Source: a virus. From it: 58,652 nucleotides of DNA. The first letter of the stretch is position 1. Every line of letters begins with the position of its first letter. The notes beneath the pieces were generated by a model. The model made no database searches, was not told where the DNA came from, and saw only the letters and a list, made by a program, of their open reading frames with translations. The DNA is taken from positions 1 through 58,652 of IMG/VR virus record IMGVR_UViG_3300032291_002473. One strand, given 5' to 3'. The position numbers and the translations under genes are program-made. Positions 1-7,800 of this stretch are shown piece after piece.

Positions 1-1269
1 AATGCTTTACAGCAAATAGCTATTAATGATTTAGATACAAGAGTTACTACATTAGAAAATGCACCTGCTCCGATTATTCCTACATTAGAAGTAACATTAA
101 CTCAAACATTACCATCAATTCCATCATTAAGTGGTACACAACCTGTTGAAACTGTTGTTCAGTCATACATTAATCAGATATGGTTTCCTTATGTTGCAGT
201 AACTGGTGATTCAGGTTTATTATCTACATCAATTTCTAATCAAACAGTTTCAGCAACTGATTTATCTAAAGTAAACCCTGCTGCTCAAATGTCTGCACAA
301 TATGCTGATTTATGGACTACTCCAACTGCAACTATTGCTGGAACATTAAATAATGTATGGGCTTGTATTAAAGATTTAAGAGATGCCCCTTTACAATCTC
401 CATTTTATTTATTTGGTACTACAACAGATGCCGGTAATAATAAAACAACTGCAATAGAAAGAAGTAATTCTATTCATACAATAGGTGCTGATTCTTATTT
501 TAATTCTGTAAGAGTTGGTCTTGGTGGTAATAATATTATAAGCAATACTGCAATTGGTAGCGGAGTATTACCCACTAATACAACTGGAAATTTTAATGTT
601 GGTGTTGGTTATTTAACTTTAAATTCAAATACATCAGGTGTTTATAATACAGCAATTGGAGCACGATCATTGATTGCTAATACGACAGGTAATAATAATA
701 CTGCAATAGGTCAAAATACTCTTCAAAAAAATCAAGGAGGTAATTATAATACTGCTGTTGGTTTAAATACATTATTTGTAAATATAAATGGTAATAATAA
801 TACTGCAATAGGTTACCAAGCATTAAGTTCAACTACTGAAACTGATAATACAGCTGTTGGTTACAATTGTTTATATAAAAATACTACAGGTACTTATAAT
901 TCAGCAATTGGTAAAACAGCTTTATCAGAAAATATTACAGGTACTTATAATGTTGCACTTGGTTATGATGCAGGTTCATATGGCCCATTATCATTAGCAA
1001 ATTCAAATTCTATAAATTGTGTATATATTGGTGCTAGTACAGAATCTTTAACGTCTTCAGATACAAATCAAATTGTTATTGGTTTTGCAGCAAAAGGTAA
1101 AGGATCTAATACAATACAACTTGGTAATACAAGTATAGTAAGAACTTATTTACAAGGTGATTTAACAGTTAGTAATGCTACTGCAGTTACTACGGCTTCA
1201 GTATCACAAACTAAACATTTTCCAATAGTAATAAATGGTGTTACATATAAATTGCTTCTTGCTGATTAA
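1..1269 (+). CDS. Tail/head fibre protein with 17-residue NTAIG repeats (5' partial)
   Basis: The reading frame is open from base 1, so the gene enters from outside the window. The ATG at 289 is an internal methionine (codon 97 of the visible 422). The visible N-terminal part contains a short heptad-like segment (LQQIAINDLDTRVTTLEN), which suggests a trimeric coiled coil. It is followed by a globular stretch and then nine copies of an N-T-A-I-G motif spaced 17 residues apart, resembling the beta-roll head repeats of trimeric adhesins and many phage fibres. The C-terminus ends in a compact segment (TKHFPIVINGVTYKLLLAD) often found at the end of Bacteroidota phage fibres. It precedes a second fibre-like gene by 20 bases. 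I infer a host-contacting or capsid-decorating fibre; which virion position it occupies cannot be told from sequence. Confidence 0.75.
   Translation, partial: NALQQIAINDLDTRVTTLENAPAPIIPTLEVTLTQTLPSIPSLSGTQPVETVVQSYINQIWFPYVAVTGDSGLLSTSISNQTVSATDLSKVNPAAQMSAQYADLWTTPTATIAGTLNNVWACIKDLRDAPLQSPFYLFGTTTDAGNNKTTAIERSNSIHTIGADSYFNSVRVGLGGNNIISNTAIGSGVLPTNTTGNFNVGVGYLTLNSNTSGVYNTAIGARSLIANTTGNNNTAIGQNTLQKNQGGNYNTAVGLNTLFVNINGNNNTAIGYQALSSTTETDNTAVGYNCLYKNTTGTYNSAIGKTALSENITGTYNVALGYDAGSYGPLSLANSNSINCVYIGASTESLTSSDTNQIVIGFAAKGKGSNTIQLGNTSIVRTYLQGDLTVSNATAVTTASVSQTKHFPIVINGVTYKLLLAD
544..963 (+). repeat. In-frame 51-base coding repeats (NTAIG motif)
   Basis: Nine NTAIG-like pentapeptides (NTAIG, NVGVG, NTAIG, NTAIG, NTAVG, NTAIG, NTAVG, NSAIG, NVALG) recur every 17 residues, with one 16-residue step. 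Between them lies the pattern xxxLxxNTTGxyN. The DNA copies are diverged, which points to selection on protein fold rather than recent duplication. Confidence 0.85.
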
Positions 1270-1289
1270 TAATTAAAATAAAAAATATT

Positions 1290-2381
1290 ATGAATACATG
1301 TATAAAATGTGGTTGTCAAGAAGCTTTTCCTTCTTTACCACCATGCCCAACTCCAGTGGCTTGCCCTAATCCTCAACCATGTTCAGAAGTATTTGATGCT
1401 CAGTGTATCGTATTTACATTGCCTGATATTTTATGCGGTGAAATTATTGTAGTAGCAGAAGATTCTTCAGTAGCTGAAGCATTAGACGGTATTGTAACAT
1501 ATTTTTGTGAACAAATTAGTATTATTAATCAAGAGATTATTAATATAAATATAGCACTTGGTGATACTGTTCAATCTGTTACAGGTTTAAATACTGATAA
1601 TACTGATCCTCAAAATCCTATTATTAGAATTTCAGTAGATGGTACAACTATCACTGGTCTTGGTACACCAGCTAGTCCACTTATTGCTACTGGTGGAGGT
1701 GGCGGAGGTATTGGAGGGTCAGGTACTACTAACTATCTTGCTCGTTGGACACCTGATGGTACTACATTAGGTAATAGTGTAATTAGAGATGATGGTAGTA
1801 CAATTGGAATAGGTACTGCACCGTCAGCTGGACAACAGATTAGATCATTAACAACTACTCAAGCAACAGCTTATTCAATTACTCAAGGTTATTCAAATGT
1901 AGCAGGAACAGCTAAAGGTATTGAAATGACTCTTAGTGGTAATACTCTAGTAAGTATTGGAGCTCAATTCGGAGTTAGGGGTGGTGTAAATAATATTGCT
2001 TCACTTAATAGTGCTGGTGATAATATTTTTAATTTTTTAAGTTATGTTCCTGCAAATTCAAATATTGGAACTGTTGTACAAGCTCAAGATTCATCTTCAC
2101 CTTATAGTTATGGATTAGTTTCAATAGTAAGCTTACCAAGTTTAGGTTCAGGTAATCATGTTGGTGCAAGACTTATAGTAGATAATGGAGTAACAAATTA
2201 TGGATTACAAATAGAAGATGGTACAGAAGGTGTTGAAAAAGTATTAACATGTGTAACGGCAGATGGTAAAGCAAATTGGAATAAAGTTACTTCAGCATAT
2301 ACAACTGGAGCTTCAGGTTCTTTTACAGTAGGTGCTCAAACAATTACAGTAACCAATGGATTAATAACTAGTATAGTTTAA
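1290..2381 (+). CDS. Fibre-like virion protein with Cys/Pro-rich N-terminus
   Basis: This 363-residue protein starts with a cysteine/proline-rich segment (CIKCGCQ, then CP/CPNPQPC, residues 4-31). A conserved-looking domain follows (LPDILCGEIIVVAEDSSVAEAL, split here as two halves), then a glycine hinge (GGGGGGIGGSG, about 136-146). The segment after the hinge (TTNYLARWTPDGTTLGNS, then VIRDDGSTIGIGT) is typical of Bacteroidota phage fibre shafts, and the protein ends in a beta-rich tail (GSFTVGAQTITVTNGLITSIV without its last residues). It shares style with the preceding fibre gene and is the last gene before a strong terminator, so the two probably form the end of one transcription unit. The role as a fibre or head decoration is inferred from these repeats and position; the exact location in the virion is unknown. 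Confidence 0.65.
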   Translation: MNTCIKCGCQEAFPSLPPCPTPVACPNPQPCSEVFDAQCIVFTLPDILCGEIIVVAEDSSVAEALDGIVTYFCEQISIINQEIININIALGDTVQSVTGLNTDNTDPQNPIIRISVDGTTITGLGTPASPLIATGGGGGGIGGSGTTNYLARWTPDGTTLGNSVIRDDGSTIGIGTAPSAGQQIRSLTTTQATAYSITQGYSNVAGTAKGIEMTLSGNTLVSIGAQFGVRGGVNNIASLNSAGDNIFNFLSYVPANSNIGTVVQAQDSSSPYSYGLVSIVSLPSLGSGNHVGARLIVDNGVTNYGLQIEDGTEGVEKVLTCVTADGKANWNKVTSAYTTGASGSFTVGAQTITVTNGLITSIV

Positions 2382-2422
2382 AAATATGTCGCAGTTTGTT
2401 GGTTTCTGTGGCTAACAACAAG

Positions 2423-2457
2423 ACCCCGGTATGTGCTCATTACCGGGGTTATTTTTT
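2423..2457 (+). terminator. Rho-independent terminator after fibre genes
   Basis: A perfect 9-bp stem, ACCCCGGTA (2423-2431) with TACCGGGGT (2441-2449), encloses a 9-base loop and is followed by TATTTTTT. Its GC-rich stem stands out in an AT-rich region and closes the fibre transcription unit. Confidence 0.9.
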
Positions 2458-2476
2458 ATATATCAGTTATAAGTAC

Positions 2477-2536
2477 TATATTTGTTTTGACTTCTAAGCT
2501 TTTATAAGTCTGAAAAATTTAGTATATTAATATATA
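2477..2536 (+). promoter_or_regulatory. Probable promoter region for the tail genes
   Basis: The only sizeable gap in the late arm lies between the terminator and the gene at 2541. It contains TATATTTG (2477-2484), which fits the Bacteroides -7 consensus TAnnTTTG, although no clear -33 TTTG is present. It also contains an A/T block at 2514-2536 (AAAATTTAGTATATTAATAT onward) that recurs upstream of the genes at 12563 and 17328. Either could start transcription of the tail operon; this is inference. Confidence 0.4.
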
Positions 2537-2540
2537 GGAT

Positions 2541-3128
2541 ATGGAAAGTAGAATATTTAAAGGACCAGATGTAAAAGGTAAAAGATTTAGACCTGAAGTT
2601 CATCATATTATGAATCCAAAATTTTTTAATGCATTTAGAGAAAAGCATAAAAGATTTAATGATATCAGTAATGAAAATTTGAGAAAAATATGTAATACTT
2701 TTCATACTGCTTTTTGGGAAACTGTTATTGATGTAAGAGACGGTGTAGAGTTACCAGAAAACATAGGTCATATTTTCATTGGTACATGTCAAACAAGTAA
2801 AAAGAAAAATATTGACTTTGCCAAATCAAGCAAATATGGTGTAATTGTTACTAACAATAACTGGGATACTGATGGTAAATTAGCAAAGATATTTTATACT
2901 ACTTTACAAAATAAGTATAGGTTCACTAATAGAGAGTGTTGGGCATTTAATGCATGCAGAACTTTTAAAAGAAGTGTAGCAAAAACGTATTCAACAAATT
3001 GGCCAATTTATGTTCAAGTTGATCCAATGAAAAAAATACGTAAGATGTTTGAATCAACTGTTATGAAAAGTTATGCTAAACAAAGAGATGATTTAAAATT
3101 AAAAACATATAATGAATTTGACATATGA
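2541..3128 (+). CDS. Conserved crassvirus tail/ring-type structural protein
   Basis: A 195-residue basic protein with no recognised enzymatic motif. Its centre holds the segments RDGVELPENIGHIFIGTC (about 67-84), WDTDGKLAKIFYTTLQNKY (about 109-127) and CWAFNACRTFKRSVAKTY (about 133-150), which I recognise as typical of a small conserved protein found beside the tail genes of crAss-like phages. It starts a compact cluster: its stop overlaps the next start (ATGA at 3125-3128), and two more structural genes and the muzzle gene follow. In crassviruses the genes just before the muzzle gene encode rings of the tail barrel or portal-connector proteins, so a structural role is inferred from position; the exact ring cannot be assigned from sequence. 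Confidence 0.5.
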   Translation: MESRIFKGPDVKGKRFRPEVHHIMNPKFFNAFREKHKRFNDISNENLRKICNTFHTAFWETVIDVRDGVELPENIGHIFIGTCQTSKKKNIDFAKSSKYGVIVTNNNWDTDGKLAKIFYTTLQNKYRFTNRECWAFNACRTFKRSVAKTYSTNWPIYVQVDPMKKIRKMFESTVMKSYAKQRDDLKLKTYNEFDI

Positions 3129-3796
3129 CAACTATAGGTGAAGCAATATCAAGAGTAAGAAATGCTCTTAAAGCAGTTAAGGAGGATCCATTCTTAACTG
3201 ATAGAACAATATATTTTGCAATATCAAAATATGGTAAAGCACTATTAAAAAGAGAGGATAATCAAAACCGGTTAATGAAAATCAGTTCTATCTTTTCTAC
3301 ATTGACATATGTTGAGTTAATTGACATAGATAAAGTTGAAGCAGGTTGTGTAGGTATTACTTCAGGTTGTACTATTAAAAGAACTAAAGAGAGATTACCT
3401 AAATTCTTTGATGGACTTAATGGACCATTAATACGTACTGTATCTTCTTTAGATGGTTCAGTTGAATTATTTAGAACTGATCCAGGTACTTATTCTTCTA
3501 TGACTAAAGTTACAAGTTTTAAATATAATACTAGAAAATATTTCTGGTATCTTAATGGTTATTTATACATGCCAAATGTACAATGGGAAGCAATTAAAGT
3601 TGAAGGTGTATTTGAAGATAATATATCAGGATTTACCTGTGATACTACAGATGAATGCAAGTTTAGAAATGATGATCAATTACCTTTTCCAGATTATTTA
3701 TTTGGTGAAATTGAACAATATGTATTAAAAGAATTAACAATGACAATCAATGTACCTACTAATGGTCCAGATGATAGTCAAAATGCATTAAGATAA
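3125..3796 (+). CDS. Predicted tail/connector structural protein
   Basis: A 223-residue protein with an N-terminal helical segment (IGEAISRVRNALKAVKEDPF, then LTDRTIYFAISKYGKALLKRE). The rest is mixed beta and contains TSFKYNTRKYFWYLNGYLYM (about 136-155). This arrangement, a helical start followed by a beta sandwich, resembles head-to-tail connector or ring proteins of podoviruses and of crAss-like phages. It overlaps the upstream gene by four bases and is followed one base later by the next ATG, so the three genes are translationally linked. The family is inferred from context and not from a diagnostic motif. Confidence 0.5.
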   Translation: MTTIGEAISRVRNALKAVKEDPFLTDRTIYFAISKYGKALLKREDNQNRLMKISSIFSTLTYVELIDIDKVEAGCVGITSGCTIKRTKERLPKFFDGLNGPLIRTVSSLDGSVELFRTDPGTYSSMTKVTSFKYNTRKYFWYLNGYLYMPNVQWEAIKVEGVFEDNISGFTCDTTDECKFRNDDQLPFPDYLFGEIEQYVLKELTMTINVPTNGPDDSQNALR

Positions 3797-3797
3797 G

Positions 3798-4814
3798 ATG
3801 GACTTTAACTTTACTCTCAAACTAAGAACATTTGACCAGTTACTGGAGGATGTTACAATTGATTTAAACACGTTTGCTCTTGAAAATATGATAGAGCCTC
3901 AGCAACTTATTAAGGTTGCTAGAAGAGTCACATATGACTTAGGACTTAGAATCAATATGACTAAAGAAATTATTTTAGAAGTAGAACATCATAAAGTTAA
4001 ATTACCTGATGATTTCTACACTATGAACTTTGGTTCTATATGTGGTACTTTTGAAGAACATGTAGGCTATCAACATGGTGGCACTACTATTATGGAAGTA
4101 CCTTATACTGAAGTACCAAGTACTGTTGATCAATGTGCTCCTCCTACAGTTAACTGTTCTACATGTAATGCTAATCCGTGTAATCATACTGCAGCTTGCC
4201 AAGGACATACTCCTGATTGCTCACCGGTAGTAGTTCCAGGTTATGATCCAAATAATCCATTTGGTAATACTTGTATTAAACCTAGAGTATTTTCTAACTG
4301 TAAAGGTGAACAATTTGAATTAATTCAAATATTACCTACAGGAGTAACAAGAGTTTATACAGCAATAATTCCATTAAGATTTAAAGCATCACAAAACATA
4401 GAATGTGATTGTCCAAATCTTTATTTAAATGTACCAAACACGGCTTGGCTTAAAGACGGATTCTTACATACTACATTTGAATGCGGTAAAGTATATCTTA
4501 ACTATCAAGGAGCTCTTGAAGATGAATCAGGTAACTTATTAGTTCCAGATCATGATGAGATTAATGAATACTATGAGTATGCAATGAAGCAAAGAATATT
4601 TGAGAATTTGTATCTTAACGGTGAAGATGTTGCACAAAAATTATCTCTTATTGAACAAAGACTTAAAGCAGCAAGAAATTATGCTTTATCAATTGTTAAT
4701 ACTCCAAACTTTGCAGAGATGAAAGGTTTATGGATGGCAAACAGAAGAGCACAGTATTCTAAATACTATGACATGTTTAAAAGTTTTAACTACAACAGTA
4801 TGAGAATATTATAA
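3798..4814 (+). CDS. Predicted tail ring/barrel protein with Cys-rich insert
   Basis: A 338-residue protein. Residues 1-70 look like a helical connector domain (LENMIEPQQLIKVARRVTYD, then LGLRINMTKEIILEVEHHKV, KLPDDFYTMNF). Residues about 111-142 are an unusual cysteine/histidine cluster (CAPPTVNCSTCNANPCNHTA, then ACQGHTPDC) that could bind metal or be an exposed loop. The C-terminal part is helical (YEYAMKQRIFENLYLNGEDV, SLIEQRLKAARNYALSIVN). It is separated from the upstream gene by a single base and lies 12 bases before the muzzle gene. Its position and helical connector look support a ring or adaptor of the tail barrel; the precise role is unknown. Confidence 0.5.
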   Translation: MDFNFTLKLRTFDQLLEDVTIDLNTFALENMIEPQQLIKVARRVTYDLGLRINMTKEIILEVEHHKVKLPDDFYTMNFGSICGTFEEHVGYQHGGTTIMEVPYTEVPSTVDQCAPPTVNCSTCNANPCNHTAACQGHTPDCSPVVVPGYDPNNPFGNTCIKPRVFSNCKGEQFELIQILPTGVTRVYTAIIPLRFKASQNIECDCPNLYLNVPNTAWLKDGFLHTTFECGKVYLNYQGALEDESGNLLVPDHDEINEYYEYAMKQRIFENLYLNGEDVAQKLSLIEQRLKAARNYALSIVNTPNFAEMKGLWMANRRAQYSKYYDMFKSFNYNSMRIL

Positions 4815-4826
4815 TACTTTTATATT

Positions 4827-7800
4827 ATGGCAAAGAAAAATATACAAGATACTAGTCAAAATAAAACAAACACTTTTATAAAAGGTTTAAATAAAGATTC
4901 AGATCCTACATTTATTACTGATGGTATGTGGACACATGCGCGTAATGCTGTGAATAATACTAAAGAAGGTGGGTTAGGTACTTTATCAAATGAAACATCA
5001 AATATATATTGTGTAGAAGCAGGTGCAACATTACCAGGTAAAAAGTATATTATTGGTACCGTTCACTTATACTCTGATAAATATATTTTATTTACTGTAG
5101 CGTATCCAACTAATGGCGTTGGTTCACCTACAGGACATGAAATTGGATTATTTGAAGAAGACACTTGTAAATACAGACCTATTGTACAAGATGCATGTTT
5201 AAATTTTGACAAAAGATATTTAATAACAGGTGCTTCAAGAGAAAAAGAAGATTGCTCTTGGGCAGTATATTTTGCTGATGGAAATAATCCAGACAGATAT
5301 TTAAATATTGGTGATGATGCACTATGGCCAGCATCAGATTATATATGGATTGGTAATAACACATATAGTAATGGTACAGCAGCTACATTACAATGGCCAG
5401 GTGTGGCATGGAATCAGAACTGTCAAACAATTAATGATTGTATAATATGTACTGACTTAACTACATTAAATTGTGAAGATATAAGACTTGCACGTTTAAT
5501 GCAAACACCTACACTTCAAATTAAATCTGGAGTTGGTGGAGGTGTATTAAGAAATGGATCTTACTTTGCAGTAATTGCATATACAATTAAAGGCCAAAAA
5601 GTTACAGATTACTTTTCACCAAGTAATACACAACCCTTATGGAATGTTGATGACGTTTCAAGTTGTATTGATATATTTATTACAGCTGACTCAGTTCATT
5701 TTGATGAGTTTGAATTAGTAGTAGTACAAATTATTAATCAAGGTGCAGTAGCAAAAAGAATTGGTCTATACTCAACTAAAACATCAGTTGTTCACTTAGA
5801 TCAAATTAAAGATGATTTAATAACTATTCCAATTGAGCAAATACCTTTAAGAGGACCTGTGTATGAAACATCAGATCAGATTACTGAGGTAAATAATTAT
5901 TTATTAAGAATAGCTCCAAGATCTAAATTTGATTTTAATTATCAGCCTTTAGCTAATCAGATACAAGCACAATGGGTATCGGTAGAGTATCCTGCTGATT
6001 ACTATGTACAAGGTGGAAGTAATACAAGTTACTTAAGAGATGAAGTATATGCATTCTTCATTAGATGGATATATAGTACCGGAGATAAGTCTGCTTCATA
6101 TCATATACCAGGTAGAGCACCAATAGATTTTAATGTTCCAGGTGGAGGTACATTACCTGAAATATCACCCTTAAGTGATCAAAATGCAATTAATACAGAT
6201 GATAGAGTGTTTGAAGTATATAACACAGCTACAGCAAATGCTGCATCTGGAACTTTACCAGATGGTGGTATAATTAAAGCTCAAGGTACTATGGGTTATT
6301 GGGAATCTACAGAAAAGTATCCAGATAACAAAGATGAAGTATGGAATACATCATCTCATTGTTGGACAGGTACAACAGATCCTCAATTTGATTTATGCGG
6401 TAAGCCTATTAGACATCACAAGTTTCCGGATAATATAACTAATGGTTCTAATTTAACTAATCACTATGCACAAGGTGGACAATCTATTAGATTAATGGGT
6501 GTTGTATTTAATAATATCATTTTACCTAAAGATAATGATGGACTTGATATTCCTGGTATAGTAGGCTATGAAATACTAAGAGGTTCTAGAGAAGGTAACA
6601 GATCTATAATTGCTAAAGGTATGTTAAACAACTTACGTGGTTATGATATTAAAGGTAATAATACGGCTGGTAGAAAAGGATTATATCCTAACTATCCGTT
6701 TAATACTATTACACCTTACTCAAGTTCAATAGGTGGACATGTTGCAGGTAACAATGATCCTTATATCAGATTAAAAAATGATAGACTTCAAGATATACCA
6801 TCTAATATGGTAACTTTTCATTCTCCTGATACTAACTTTAGAAATCCATTTTTATCTGTTACTGAGTTAAAACTATATGGTTCAGTATCAGGTACATCTG
6901 TACAATACTTTCAAGAACCAGATCAACATCCTAACTTTAAATTACTAGCTGATGCTGTAGTTATTGTTGCAATACTAGCAGGTGTAATTGAAACTGCAAT
7001 TCAAAATGGTGGTAAGTGGTCTATAACAGAATCTACAAATGGTCCAGCAACAGGTGGTGGAGATATTAGTGCAGCTGCAGCACGTACAGCAGGAAGTATT
7101 TTTCAACCATTAAAGTCTGCATATGATGTTGCTATAAATCAATACTTTACATTAGGTGGTTATTTAGTTGATTCTCTTAATCCACTTGGTAATTTTATAT
7201 ATGATGGGTTTAATACACCTTTTCAAGCAGCAGCAGGAACAGCAGCTATTGCAGGAGCAATAGGTATTAATGGAAAAACATATTCAAAAGAAATACCAAA
7301 ATATAAATATGCTGGTCCAATTGGACTTTTAAATTATTTACAGCAATCTATATTTTATTTTGCTGAAGGTGCTAATACTGCAATAAGATTATTCTATACA
7401 TTTATACCGTATAGACAATATGCATTACAAGCTATTGCAGAAGGTTTTTATAATAATTTTAATCCACCTAATTTATCTCAGGTACAAAGATTTAACATTG
7501 AAGATAGTTTTTATTTAAAAAATAATATTCAAAATGTTAAATCATTTAGTGGTATAAACTATGTAATCAATAATCTTAAAAGACAAACTACTGTTACATT
7601 AAGAACTTCTAGTAAAAATAGTACTATAGGTGGGCCTGCTTTTATTACAGGTCCTACAGCTGATAAATCTTTAGTTACTCTTGGTACTGCAGTAAAAGCA
7701 GGTCTCCCTGTTAATACTACAGATAAAAAATCAAATCAGTTTAATGTACCTATTGCAAGTCAATATGGTGGTATAAAAGTAAGATTAAGAAACCAGTATG

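Noticed and set aside
544-963. CRISPR-like or tandem DNA repeat
   Set aside because: The 51-base period is diverged at DNA level and conserved as an in-frame protein motif; there are no direct repeats with unique spacers.
289-1269. ATG at 289 as start of the first fibre gene
   Set aside because: The same frame is open without stops back to base 1 (96 further codons) with coiled-coil-like sequence, so the gene is 5' partial.
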